From Clostridia bacterium (GTDB lineage: Bacteria; Bacillota; Clostridia; Oscillospirales; CAG-272), in the NCBI GenBank assembly GCA_017399105.1, contig JAFQEJ010000053.1, forward strand, positions 1-64,000: a stretch of 64,000 nucleotides of DNA, given 5' to 3'. Below, in pieces: positions 40,414 through 49,037 of this stretch (positions are counted from its first letter, which is position 1; every line of letters starts with the position of its first letter). Position numbers and translations under genes: made by a program. The notes under the pieces were generated by a model. It saw only the letters and a list, made by a program, of their open reading frames with translations. It did not search any database and had not been told where the DNA came from.

Positions 40414-41454
40414 TTACTCAACATAAGCATGTGTACGGATATATTTGATTACAAGTGCCGCGCTGACCTCATTGAGATGGAGTCCGTCACCGTTTTGATA
40501 TTCCTCAGGGAGATACCCCTCGGCATCCATGAGAACCGAAGCTGTATTCAGATATCTGAGCCCCAGCTCCTTCGCGATCTCAACCACCCAGGTATTTGCC
40601 GCATTGATTTTTTCGTTGTTGATGGATTTCTGATACTGATAGGATCGTGCAACAGGGAAAATCGACTGAAGCATGATTATAGTATCGGGAGATGCTTTCT
40701 GAATATCTTTAATCAGATTTGTGTACTCCTTCTTGAAGGTTTCTTCGTCAAGATAGGAAATTCCGTTGACACCGAGCGTAATAATCATATAATTCGGCTT
40801 TTTCTTTGCCGCAGCATCTTTAATCAGAATCTCGGTATTATCATCGGGATAAAGTATCTTTGCAAATGACTGCTTATCAAGTGTAAGCGTTCCGCTTGTC
40901 GGTGTCCAAACCTGCTTTGTCTGCTTGCCGCCGTCAAGAACTTCATAATATTTGAGTCCGTAAGTGGTGGAATCACCAAGGAAGATGATTTGCTTTACAT
41001 ATGCTTCACCGGCATCGGTAGTTTCTGTTAGTACAACACCGGGATATTGTTCTGCCAGTGCATCAGGAGCTGTAACAACAGGTGTCCAGGTGGAAGTTTC
41101 CGGTGCTGATTCTGCCGCACTTTCACCGACAGTCTCGTCGGATGTAACTGCTGTTGTTATATCGCCGATAATATCATCAATACTGGTAACCGGACGGATA
41201 TCCTCCACAGTCTCGGGGGCTTCCGTCTCAGGAGCTGATGTTGCCGGAGGATCGGTTATAACAGCAATTCCTCCATCTGTTGTAATGCTGCTGTCTGTCT
41301 GAATCGAACCCGCATCTTCCTTTGTATCGCGCGTGAATATGTATACTAAAATTGCCGTGAGAAGAATAACAAGCAGTGTGATGCCGAAAACAACAGCCTG
41401 CTTTGCACCGAGTGAGAGCTCGTCATCTTCACGATTGTTACGATCATAATTCAT
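40414..41454 (-). CDS. Membrane-anchored SGNH hydrolase
   Basis: A 346-residue protein with one N-terminal transmembrane helix (about residues 19-41, AVVFGITLLVILLTAILVY). A Thr/Ser/Glu-rich linker of about 90 residues follows, then an extracellular SGNH hydrolase domain: IIFLGDSTTYGLK (nucleophile Ser), IITLGVNGISYL (block III) and GDGLHLNEVSA (catalytic Asp and His). It could remove or transfer acyl groups on the cell wall or surface glycans. AAGGAAAAGG precedes the start. It is the middle gene of a three-gene minus-strand run with a four-helix membrane protein and the DUF4358 lipoprotein, driven by the promoter at 42004. Confidence 0.83.
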   Translation of the reverse strand: MNYDRNNREDDELSLGAKQAVVFGITLLVILLTAILVYIFTRDTKEDAGSIQTDSSITTDGGIAVITDPPATSAPETEAPETVEDIRPVTSIDDIIGDITTAVTSDETVGESAAESAPETSTWTPVVTAPDALAEQYPGVVLTETTDAGEAYVKQIIFLGDSTTYGLKYYEVLDGGKQTKQVWTPTSGTLTLDKQSFAKILYPDDNTEILIKDAAAKKKPNYMIITLGVNGISYLDEETFKKEYTNLIKDIQKASPDTIIMLQSIFPVARSYQYQKSINNEKINAANTWVVEIAKELGLRYLNTASVLMDAEGYLPEEYQNGDGLHLNEVSAALVIKYIRTHAYVE

Positions 41455-41480
41455 ATAGCTTAGCCTTTTCCTTTACAGTC

Positions 41481-41915
41481 TTATTTTTTTAACATGGAAG
41501 AATATTTTTCGTCCTCGCTTGCTCTGTTTTTCATGGCGTTTTTAATCAGCATTCCGATAAAGAATATGACAAAATAAAGAACGCTCAGCAAGAGTAAGAA
41601 AAGCAGCACCATCGAAGGTGAGAATGTGTCAAGCTGACTGCCGAAAATCCATACGATGATACCGTAAGAAATGATAAAACCGAGAAAATGCAGAGTAACC
41701 TTGAGCACCGTATTCAGCGACTTCAGCTTAAAAATACAGTTGAGCATCGCTAGCGACAGTGAGAGCATAAAAAGCATGCCGACCGTATTCATGGTAAGAG
41801 CCGCGATAAAATCAGAATTAGTAGCGGCGGTACTGCCAATGATCAAAAAGAGAAATACATATGCGGTAAACAACGTACATGTGGGATAAATAAACGTATT
41901 CAAAAATTTTTTCAT
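41481..41915 (-). CDS. Four-helix membrane protein of unknown function
   Basis: A 144-residue polytopic protein with four hydrophobic segments (about residues 7-29, 42-64, 73-95 and 103-127) and a basic, charged C-terminus. The size and topology resemble DUF3021-type proteins, but I cannot confirm a family. The start has only a weak ribosome binding site. The 5' leader from the promoter at 42004 is long (about 80 nt) and contains a short inverted repeat (CCGTA/TACGG, 41928-41953). It is the first gene of the SGNH/DUF4358 run. Confidence 0.65.
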   Translation of the reverse strand: MKKFLNTFIYPTCTLFTAYVFLFLIIGSTAATNSDFIAALTMNTVGMLFMLSLSLAMLNCIFKLKSLNTVLKVTLHFLGFIISYGIIVWIFGSQLDTFSPSMVLLFLLLLSVLYFVIFFIGMLIKNAMKNRASEDEKYSSMLKK

Positions 41916-42003
41916 GAAAGCCTACACATCCGTAAACAGAAATTGTACGGACAGCAGCTCATTCGCTGAATATGGGAATCTGCCGCTAAACCATACTTTG
42001 TTC

Positions 42004-42031
42004 ATTATACCACAAATTTGTTTTTAATCAA
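42004..42031 (-). promoter_or_regulatory. Promoter of the SGNH/DUF4358 run
   Basis: On the minus strand TTGATT (42026-42031), a 16-bp spacer and TATAAT (42004-42009) preceded by TGG, an extended -10. Confidence 0.65.
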
Positions 42032-42085
42032 GGATATTAAAAAAAATATACATAAAGTTAAAAAATTCCCATAGCTGCATCGGTA

Positions 42086-43090
42086 TTAATCCGGAGCATT
42101 CGAGTCGACGATAGAATTGGTTGAGTAGTATTCATTCGCTTCGCTGTCCTTGACCACGCTCGCTTTTTGAAGCCTGAGAAAGTCTGTCAGCGCATACATG
42201 TCGATCCAGATCTGGTTGTTTCCGTCCTTCTGTGACTTGTCAAAAATGAGCTGCAGTCCATAATGGAGATGAGGAGTGCTGATATTGTTTGTATTTTCCT
42301 TTGTACTGTATCCGGTCATTCCGAGATAACCGATCACTTCTCCTGCATTGACGATTTTACCTTCATGCATATCGGTGTATGGATGATTCTTTCTCAGATG
42401 CGCATAGTAGTAATAGCGTTTTCCGTCAAAACTGCGGATTCCGATTCGCCATCCGCCATAGGGATTCCATCCGATCGCTTCCACATAACCCGATTCTACA
42501 GCAATCACCGGCGTGCCCACACTTCCCATCAGATCATGTCCCAGATGCTCCCGCTTAAAGCCAAAGGAACGGGATGCGCCGAAATCATCATAATGATTGT
42601 AGTAATATCCCTCCGCTATCGGAGAGAATACCTTGAGTCCATATTTTTTCTCTCCGCTGACCGTCTCATATTCACCGACAAAACCCCCAACAACAGCCTC
42701 CATTGACTCATAATAGTAAGAATAAAGCTTCAGACCTGCAGAAATTTCAGACATCGTTTCACCTGCCCTCAGACGGTCGGTCAATGCAGTAAAAGATGAT
42801 GTATTATAAGAGTCGAAATTGTTGCCGTTTTTACTGCATAAATATGCGAGAATCTCGCTCATTGAAGCATGCGCATCGGTGCCGTATGAATCTACATCAT
42901 ATTTATATGCATCTTTTAGTGCCTGAGTACTCACATTAAAATCGACCCACTTGATATATGTATCCGATGAAGCTGCCTGTGCCATCTGTGTAAAAGCGCT
43001 ATATCTCTGATAAATTACGTCGATTATAACAAGCATCATAGGAATAATCACAAAGAAAACAATCTGAAGAGGAAATTTTCTCTTTTTCAC
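42086..43090 (-). CDS. M23-family murein peptidase, membrane anchored
   Basis: A 334-residue protein with an N-terminal transmembrane helix (about residues 7-27), a linker, and a C-terminal LytM/M23 zinc endopeptidase domain that would cut peptidoglycan peptides outside the cell. The metal ligands are His and Asp in HLGHDLMGS, and the His-x-His of STPHLHYGL. Further domain landmarks are ESGYVEAIGWN and AGEVIGYLGMTG. I chose the GTG at 43090 because AAGGAG lies 7 nt before it and it places the basic KKRK just before the helix. The upstream ATG at 43126 has no comparable site. It is divergent from the nusB operon. Confidence 0.87.
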   Translation of the reverse strand: MKKRKFPLQIVFFVIIPMMLVIIDVIYQRYSAFTQMAQAASSDTYIKWVDFNVSTQALKDAYKYDVDSYGTDAHASMSEILAYLCSKNGNNFDSYNTSSFTALTDRLRAGETMSEISAGLKLYSYYYESMEAVVGGFVGEYETVSGEKKYGLKVFSPIAEGYYYNHYDDFGASRSFGFKREHLGHDLMGSVGTPVIAVESGYVEAIGWNPYGGWRIGIRSFDGKRYYYYAHLRKNHPYTDMHEGKIVNAGEVIGYLGMTGYSTKENTNNISTPHLHYGLQLIFDKSQKDGNNQIWIDMYALTDFLRLQKASVVKDSEANEYYSTNSIVDSNAPD

Positions 43091-43133
43091 GGCGCAGCTC
43101 CTTAATAAAAATGGATTATTATTCATTCTCGTG

Positions 43134-43162
43134 TTGACTTTTAGGCTGAAAAATTATATAAT
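43134..43162 (+). promoter_or_regulatory. Promoter of the nusB housekeeping array
   Basis: TTGACT (43134-43139), a 17-bp spacer and TATAAT (43157-43162), 54 nt before the nusB start. No other strong promoter was found until about 59638. Confidence 0.8.
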
Positions 43163-43215
43163 ATTATGGTATATATGTTTCAATCACTTTTATGAATATA
43201 TGAATGGAGAACAAG

Positions 43216-43632
43216 ATGAACAGACATCAGGCAAGGGAAGCGCTTCTCACACTCGTTTTTGAAAAAGGCTTTTTGGCAGACGGTGAAAATGCTGACTTCG
43301 CCGACGAATTTGATATCATGACAGCAAACCGCGAAATCGAGACAAATGACTACATGCGTGACTGTTATATCGGCATCATGTCTCACGCGGCAGAGCTTGA
43401 GGGAAAGCTTGCACAGTCAGCCATCGGCTGGAAAACCGAGCGTATGTCCCGTATGTCCCGCTCTATCCTTACCATCGCCGCATACGAAATGCTCTATATG
43501 GAGGATGTACCTTATTCAGTAGCTATCAACGAGGCGGTAGAGCTGGCAAAAACCTACGACCACGATGATGCCCCTCGTTTTATCAACGGTGTCCTCAATA
43601 AGATTGCCGAAAAGGAAGGACTCAAGAACTGA
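43216..43632 (+). CDS. nusB: Transcription antitermination factor NusB
   Basis: A 138-residue all-helical protein that binds boxA RNA with NusE (ribosomal protein S10) to prevent termination in rRNA operons. Landmarks are NRHQAREALLTLVFE at the N-terminus and SRSILTIAAYEMLY with PYSVAINEAVELAKTYD in the C-terminal half. The ATG at 43216 has GGAG 6 nt upstream, and the in-frame ATG at 43204 was not chosen. The stop overlaps the next start by one base (TGATG). It leads a run of 16 plus-strand genes. Confidence 0.95.
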   Translation: MNRHQAREALLTLVFEKGFLADGENADFADEFDIMTANREIETNDYMRDCYIGIMSHAAELEGKLAQSAIGWKTERMSRMSRSILTIAAYEMLYMEDVPYSVAINEAVELAKTYDHDDAPRFINGVLNKIAEKEGLKN

Positions 43633-44549
43633 TGGCTTGCTTCCTCGGTATCGACACGAGTAATTATACTACATCGGCTGCTGTTATGGTCGACGGTGAG
43701 ATCAAAAAGAATATCAAGCTTCCTGTGAAGGTTGCTGACGGTGCCAGAGGAATCAGACAGAGTGATGCTGTTTTTTCTCATGTGAAAAATCTCCCCGCTG
43801 TCATCGAAGCAGTTGGAGAGCTTCATCCTGATGCAATCGGTTATTCCGCCTATCCGCGGGATAATGAAGGCTCTTATATGCCATGCTTTCTCGCAGGTGA
43901 AGCCACAGCAAGATCGCTCGCTTCGATTCTCGGCATCCTCGCATATCCTTTTTCCCATCAGGCAGGTCACGTAGCGGCAGCAGTTTATTCCAGCGGCAAA
44001 CCCGAACTTTATAACGCGCCATTTATCGCGTTCCACGTATCAGGAGGAACTACCGATATGCTTCTTGTTGAGGCTAAAAACCGTATCACCCGTATCGGCG
44101 GTACAAAGGATTTAAACGCAGGGCAGGCTGTTGATCGCACAGGCATATTGCTCGGACTTGATTTTCCCTGCGGACCGGCACTCGAAGCGCTTTGTGAAGT
44201 CAAGAAGCCGATCAAATGCGGTGCAGTGTCGGTAAAGGGGCTGGAATGCAACCTGTCGGGGCTTGAAAATAAAATCAAGGATCGAATCGCCGCAGGTCAC
44301 AGTCATGCTGAAATTGCCGCATTTCTTTTCTCATACATCATCAAAACGCTTGACCGCATGACCGAAAATGCGCTGGAAGTATACGGAAAAATTCCGCTAC
44401 TCTTCGCAGGCGGTGTCATGAGCAATCGCATAATCAAAGACTATTTCAGCAGCAAATACGGTGCTCATTTTGCAGAACCGGCATTTTCCTGTGATAATGC
44501 CGCGGGAATTGCCTATCTTTGCAGCGAAAGATTCAAGGAGCTGTCATGA
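43632..44549 (+). CDS. TsaD/Kae1-like ASKHA-fold protein
   Basis: A 305-residue member of the TsaD/Kae1 family, the enzyme that forms N6-threonylcarbamoyladenosine in tRNA with TsaB and TsaE. The ATP-binding regions are ASKHA-type: FLGIDTSNYTTSAAVM, IAFHVSGGTTDMLLVE, LNAGQAVDRTGILLGLDFP, LLFAGGVMSNR and FSCDNAAGIAYLC. The metal site is His-x-x-x-His in SHQAGHVAAAV. It is shorter than TsaD (about 340) and the canonical SGGHT is SGGTT. A paralogue of this kind often sits beside xseA in Clostridia, next to a full-length tsaD elsewhere. Its role may therefore be separate from t6A synthesis. It is coupled to nusB and, by ATGA overlap, to xseA. Confidence 0.72.
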   Translation: MACFLGIDTSNYTTSAAVMVDGEIKKNIKLPVKVADGARGIRQSDAVFSHVKNLPAVIEAVGELHPDAIGYSAYPRDNEGSYMPCFLAGEATARSLASILGILAYPFSHQAGHVAAAVYSSGKPELYNAPFIAFHVSGGTTDMLLVEAKNRITRIGGTKDLNAGQAVDRTGILLGLDFPCGPALEALCEVKKPIKCGAVSVKGLECNLSGLENKIKDRIAAGHSHAEIAAFLFSYIIKTLDRMTENALEVYGKIPLLFAGGVMSNRIIKDYFSSKYGAHFAEPAFSCDNAAGIAYLCSERFKELS

Positions 44550-45772
44550 GCGAAAAACAGATTCTGACGATTACAGAATTAAATGAGTACATCAAACTGA
44601 TTCTTGATAATACACCGCGTCTTAACGATGTCTGGGTCAAGGGCGAAATTTCCAATTTCACCAATCACTACAAAACCGGACATTTTTATCTCACACTGAA
44701 GGATCAGGGTTCGCTGATCAAAGCGGTCATGTTCAAATCGCGCGCTTCACAGCTTAAATTCATCCCGGAAAACGGTATGAAGGTAATTGCGCGGGGAAGA
44801 GTGGCTTCTTTTGTCCGTGACGGTCAGTATCAACTCTATATCGATGAGCTTGAACCCGATGGTGTCGGTGTACTCTATATCGCATTTGAACAGCTCAAAA
44901 ATAAGCTTGCCGCAGAAGGACTGTTTCGTGAAGATCTGAAGCGGCCGCTTCCCAAGATTCCTACACGAATCGGTATCGTCACTTCGCCTACCGGAGCCGC
45001 AATCCGTGATATTATCAATATACTCGGCAGACGCTTTCCTTATGCAAAGGTTATCCTCTATCCATCGCTGGTTCAGGGAGATGATGCACCTCCGCAGATT
45101 GTGGCGGGAATCCGCTATTTTAATGAGCACAAGCTGGCGGATGTACTGATCGTCGGACGGGGCGGCGGTTCGATTGAGGACCTCTGGGCATTCAATGATG
45201 AAAATGTAGCAAGAGCTGTCCGCGCCTCCCAAATTCCGGTTATCTCCGCAGTCGGACACGAGACCGACTTCACAATCTGCGATTTTGCAGCCGACAGAAG
45301 AGCGCCGACTCCCTCCGCAGCAGCAGAGCTTGCCGTTCCGGATACACCCGAGCTGAAGCGCAAAATCGGGAATATCATCGGCAGAATGGACCTTCTGATT
45401 TCAAGCAATATTAAACATGCAAGAACGAGACTGGCTCTGAATGCTGAAAAACAGGTACTGCGCTCCCCCGGAGTTTTCGTCGACGAAAAGCGCATGGCAG
45501 TTGTCGCATCTGCATCACAGCTTGATTCTGCAATGAAACTGAAACTTACCGACGATAGAGCGAGATTTGCTCAAACGGTTGCAAAGCTGCAGGCCCTTGA
45601 TCCTATGGCGGTAATCTCGCGCGGTTATTCCGCCGTGTTCAAGGAAGACGGCACGCTGATAAAAAGCGCATCACAGCTTGAGATCGGAGAGTCGATCAGC
45701 TTTAAAACATCAGACGGCAGCGTAAAAGCCGAGGTTATCGAAAAGCAGTTTAACAGGAAATCAAATCCCTAA
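44546..45772 (+). CDS. xseA: Exodeoxyribonuclease VII large subunit
   Basis: A 408-residue protein. The N-terminal OB-fold reads ITELNEYIKLILD, then VWVKGEISNFTNH and GHFYLTLKD. The catalytic domain follows with GIVTSPTGAAIRDI and VGRGGGSIEDLWAFNDE, then AVGHETDFTICDFAADRRAPTPSAAAE. A helical C-terminal half binds XseB subunits. Together they degrade single-stranded DNA. AAGGAG precedes the ATG at 44546, which overlaps the preceding stop. The in-frame start at 44519 falls inside that gene. xseB follows at 13 nt. Confidence 0.96.
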   Translation: MSEKQILTITELNEYIKLILDNTPRLNDVWVKGEISNFTNHYKTGHFYLTLKDQGSLIKAVMFKSRASQLKFIPENGMKVIARGRVASFVRDGQYQLYIDELEPDGVGVLYIAFEQLKNKLAAEGLFREDLKRPLPKIPTRIGIVTSPTGAAIRDIINILGRRFPYAKVILYPSLVQGDDAPPQIVAGIRYFNEHKLADVLIVGRGGGSIEDLWAFNDENVARAVRASQIPVISAVGHETDFTICDFAADRRAPTPSAAAELAVPDTPELKRKIGNIIGRMDLLISSNIKHARTRLALNAEKQVLRSPGVFVDEKRMAVVASASQLDSAMKLKLTDDRARFAQTVAKLQALDPMAVISRGYSAVFKEDGTLIKSASQLEIGESISFKTSDGSVKAEVIEKQFNRKSNP

Positions 45773-45785
45773 CGGAGAAAATATT

Positions 45786-46031
45786 ATGGATGAAAATAAA
45801 AACATGAATTTTGAAACTGCCCTCGCAAGACTTGAACAGATTGTCAAGCTTCTCGAGAGCGGAAATGCCCCTCTCGATGATTCACTTGCATTGTTTGAGG
45901 AGGGAGTTGCGTTGGTTAAGCTCTGCAATTCCAAGCTGGATAATGTGGAGCGACGCATTAAAATCCTCGTCAACAACGGTGACGGAATGGAAGAGCAGGA
46001 TTTTATCAAAGAAAGCGGTGAAGCGAAATGA
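45786..46031 (+). CDS. xseB: Exodeoxyribonuclease VII small subunit
   Basis: An 81-residue helical-hairpin subunit. It starts with NFETALARLEQIVKLLESGNAPLDDSLALFEEG, a signature of XseB. Several copies bind one XseA. GGAG precedes the ATG, and its stop overlaps the ispA start. The length is normal for the family (70-85). Confidence 0.95.
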   Translation: MDENKNMNFETALARLEQIVKLLESGNAPLDDSLALFEEGVALVKLCNSKLDNVERRIKILVNNGDGMEEQDFIKESGEAK

Positions 46032-46912
46032 CAGAGTTTCTGAAATCTCGTATAGCCGAAGACAAAGCTATCGTCGAAGCTGCGTTAAAAGAATACCTCG
46101 CTTATACCGATCCGGGGTTTGCAGTGCTGTTCGATTCCATGCGATACAGTGTAGATGCCGGCGGAAAAAGAATCCGTCCGTTTCTCGTCTTTGAATTTTG
46201 CCGTCTCTTCGGTGGAAAAATTGAAGCTGCCATCCCCTTTGCATGTGCAATTGAGATGATTCACACCTATTCGCTCATCCATGATGACCTCCCCTGTATG
46301 GATAACGACGATCTTCGCCGCGGTAAGCCTACAAATCATAAGGTATATGGTGAAGCGACAGCACTCCTGGCAGGTGATGCACTGCTTACATATGCATTGG
46401 AGACTGCCGCGACAAATGACAAGGTTTCTTCCGCCTGTACACTTGAAGCGGTTAAACTGCTTACAAGAGCGGCAGGTCCCCGTGGAATGATCGGTGGGCA
46501 GCAGCTTGATCTCATCGGCGAAAAGGAAAAATATCAGCTTCCAACCCTTCGCCGCATGCAGGAGTTGAAAACCGGTGAGCTGATCCGTGCTGCCTGCCTT
46601 CTCGGTGTCATTGCAGCCTGCGGTGATGACGCAGCAAAAATCGCAGCTCAGGGATATGCCGGCGGTATCGGTCCCGCATTTCAGATTATCGACGATATGC
46701 TCGATGTCACAAGTGATGCGGAAACCCTCGGAAAGAATGTGGGAATGGATGCAGTCTGCGGAAAGACTACCTTTATGACCTACATGACACTCGATGAAGC
46801 ATATTCAGCCGCAAAGATCTTGACCGAATCTGCCGTTGCATCAGTGAAAAACTATAATAAATCGGATATTTTATGTGAGTTTGCCGAATATTTATTAAAC
46901 AGAAAGAATTGA
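46028..46912 (+). CDS. ispA: Polyprenyl diphosphate synthase (farnesyl/geranyl type)
   Basis: A 294-residue all-helical prenyltransferase that joins isopentenyl diphosphate to allylic diphosphates. The first Asp-rich motif is HDDLPCMDNDDLRRG (DDxxxxD form as in bacterial FPP synthases), and the second is FQIIDDMLDVT. The region GKRIRPFLV binds isopentenyl diphosphate. The two residues inserted in the first motif mark the short-chain type II FPP synthases. It follows xseB with an ATGA overlap, the usual Firmicutes order. It feeds isoprenoid synthesis for undecaprenyl carriers. Confidence 0.93.
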   Translation: MTEFLKSRIAEDKAIVEAALKEYLAYTDPGFAVLFDSMRYSVDAGGKRIRPFLVFEFCRLFGGKIEAAIPFACAIEMIHTYSLIHDDLPCMDNDDLRRGKPTNHKVYGEATALLAGDALLTYALETAATNDKVSSACTLEAVKLLTRAAGPRGMIGGQQLDLIGEKEKYQLPTLRRMQELKTGELIRAACLLGVIAACGDDAAKIAAQGYAGGIGPAFQIIDDMLDVTSDAETLGKNVGMDAVCGKTTFMTYMTLDEAYSAAKILTESAVASVKNYNKSDILCEFAEYLLNRKN

Positions 46913-46919
46913 TACAGAA

Positions 46920-47372
46920 ATGAATCATGTAACCGAATTATTTTCCAACTTTATTTTAATCTGTGCTGTTATTGCATGGTTTTCGGCACAGGCTATCAAG
47001 CTGGTCATAGGTTTGGTACAGCACCGCTCATTCAATTTCACAATTCTATATTCCGCAGGAGGAATGCCCAGCTCTCACTCCTCCACAGTGTGCGCCACAG
47101 CTTGTTCTACCGCGCTGACCTGTGGACTCGCTTCGCCTGAATTTGCGCTTGCGGTTATCTTCGCGTTTGTTGTTATGTATGATGCTGCGGGAGTCAGACG
47201 AGCGGCGGGGGAGCAGGCAAAAATCCTCAACAGAATTGTGGCTGATCTCGAAGCTGGCCAAACCAGATATATGACAAAGAATCTGAAGGAGCTCCTCGGG
47301 CATACACCGCTTGAGGTATTTGTCGGCGCGCTTCTCGGCATTCTTATCCCCTTTCTTGTGAGAATGATATGA
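46920..47372 (+). CDS. Divergent PAP2-family membrane protein
   Basis: A 150-residue membrane protein of the divergent PAP2 family (YuiD-like). The phosphatase-type signature AGGMPSSHSSTVCA near residue 45 carries the His and Ser of the PAP2 site, and VVMYDAAGVRRAAGEQA follows. Hydrophobic segments flank both. It may act as an undecaprenyl- or phosphatidate-type phosphatase, but activity has not been clearly shown for this subfamily. It sits between ispA and tlyA, a conserved order in Firmicutes. The ribosome binding site is weak, and the stop overlaps the tlyA start. Confidence 0.82.
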   Translation: MNHVTELFSNFILICAVIAWFSAQAIKLVIGLVQHRSFNFTILYSAGGMPSSHSSTVCATACSTALTCGLASPEFALAVIFAFVVMYDAAGVRRAAGEQAKILNRIVADLEAGQTRYMTKNLKELLGHTPLEVFVGALLGILIPFLVRMI

Positions 47373-48145
47373 GACTCGACATCAGAATGACCGAGCTCGG
47401 TCTCGCCGGCAGCCGCAATAAAGCAAAGGCAATGATCGAGGAAGGATTTGTATCCGTAAACGGAGCTGTTGTCACAAAGCCTTCGATGGAGATAGCTGAT
47501 ACTGAAAATATCGAGGTCGCAGACGGAACCCTCGCTTATGTAGGGCGCGGCGGATTAAAGCTTGAGGCGGCACTTGATGCGTTTTCCATCGATGTAAGCG
47601 GAGTTCGGGCAGTCGATGTAGGATCCTCAACCGGAGGCTTTACAGACTGTATGCTGAAGCGCGGTGCTTCCTGTGTATATGCAATCGATTCAGGTCGGGG
47701 ACAGCTGCATCCCAGCCTCGCTTCTGATACACGTGTGCATGTTCATGAAGGATTTAACGCTCGGAATATGACCACTGAATTAACAGATGGAACGGTTGAT
47801 CTTGCGGTATGTGATGTATCATTTATATCACAGACGCTGCTCCATAAAGCAATTGCAGATGTTCTGAAAGATGAGGGCATCTTTGTTAGTCTCATCAAAC
47901 CGCAATTTGAAGCGGGAAGAGCACATCTGAATAAAAACGGCATTGTAAGGGATAAAAAAGTAATGCTTCATACCATTGAGTCTGTCGTCGATTCCGCAAA
48001 AAACGCAGGAATGCAGCTTCGCGGTGTGATCCCCTCTCCAATTAAAGGCGGAGACGGAAACACAGAATTTCTTGCTTTCTTTATAAAATCCGCTGTCGTT
48101 TCCGCACCAGATATTGACCTGAACAAAGCCATCGCAACTCTTTGA
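47369..48145 (+). CDS. tlyA: TlyA-family rRNA methyltransferase / hemolysin-like
   Basis: A 258-residue protein with an N-terminal S4 RNA-binding domain (RLDIRMTELGLAGSRNKAKAMIEEGFV) and a FtsJ-like SAM methyltransferase domain beginning AVDVGSSTGGFTDCMLKRGA. KPQFEAGRAHLNKNGIVRD is a family signature. TlyA methylates the 2'-OH of cytidines in 16S and 23S rRNA in mycobacteria. In Firmicutes the target is inferred. It overlaps the PAP2 stop and is followed by nadK, matching the tlyA-nadK-argR-recN order. Confidence 0.92.
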   Translation: MRLDIRMTELGLAGSRNKAKAMIEEGFVSVNGAVVTKPSMEIADTENIEVADGTLAYVGRGGLKLEAALDAFSIDVSGVRAVDVGSSTGGFTDCMLKRGASCVYAIDSGRGQLHPSLASDTRVHVHEGFNARNMTTELTDGTVDLAVCDVSFISQTLLHKAIADVLKDEGIFVSLIKPQFEAGRAHLNKNGIVRDKKVMLHTIESVVDSAKNAGMQLRGVIPSPIKGGDGNTEFLAFFIKSAVVSAPDIDLNKAIATL

Positions 48146-48159
48146 TAGAAGGTGAATTA

Positions 48160-49017
48160 TTGAGAACCATTCTTCTGGTAACAAGTCTTCATAAGGATCC
48201 ATCCCTTTATTATACGAGAGAAGTCTCGCTGATTCTTGCCAGAGCCGGATGCACCATTCTCGCCGGAGAAGCCTGTCGTCCACTAGAGTGCAGGTATTTA
48301 AAAATTATTGATCTGAATGACAGAGAACAATATGCATCTGCAGATTTTGTTGTCGTTCTGGGGGGTGACGGCACCATTATCAAAGCCGCACGCCGTGCAG
48401 CTTATCTCGGCGTTCCGGTGCTGAGTATCAATCTCGGCAGAATCGGTTATCTCGCGGAGCTTGAGTGCGATCAGATCCATATGATTCCTGAAATATTAGA
48501 CGGTAAATGTACGCTTGGTGAGCGTATGATGCTCGATGCACAGGTTATGCGGGATGGCAAAGCAATCAGTAAAATCTTTACCGCATTGAATGATATAGTT
48601 GTATCAAACGGAACAGTCAGCCGACTTGTGGAATTTGAAATGACCTGCGATGACTGTTTTGTATCGGGATATCGCGCCGACGGTGTTATTGCTTCCACAC
48701 CGACAGGATCTACTGCCTATTCCATGAGCGCAGGCGGAGCGATCGTCGATCCTAAACTTGAGTGTATTTGTATCACTCCTGTTTGTCCCCATGCTCTCGG
48801 TGCACGACCGCTGATATTTGATGCGGCTTCGGTTATTGAGCTGACCAACATCAGCGAACTGAACGACAGCATATACATGACGGTAGACGGAAGAGAAAAT
48901 ATACGACTTGCACTCGGCGACACTGTACGTATATTAAAATCCCCGCTCACAACAAAATTTATGAAGGTCAAGCACGACACGTTCTACAGTGTGCTTCATA
49001 CAAAAATTTCAGAATAG
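48160..49017 (+). CDS. nadK: NAD kinase
   Basis: A 285-residue kinase that makes NADP from NAD. Signatures are VVLGGDGTIIKAARRA with the GGDG motif, INLGRIGYLAELE and ASTPTGSTAYSMSAGG. The start is a TTG at 48160, 5 nt after GAAGGTG. An in-frame TTG at 48142 overlaps the tlyA stop and has no site. It is translationally close to tlyA and 20 nt before argR. Confidence 0.95.
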   Translation: MRTILLVTSLHKDPSLYYTREVSLILARAGCTILAGEACRPLECRYLKIIDLNDREQYASADFVVVLGGDGTIIKAARRAAYLGVPVLSINLGRIGYLAELECDQIHMIPEILDGKCTLGERMMLDAQVMRDGKAISKIFTALNDIVVSNGTVSRLVEFEMTCDDCFVSGYRADGVIASTPTGSTAYSMSAGGAIVDPKLECICITPVCPHALGARPLIFDAASVIELTNISELNDSIYMTVDGRENIRLALGDTVRILKSPLTTKFMKVKHDTFYSVLHTKISE

Positions 49018-49037
49018 ACCGAACATAAGGATTAAAC

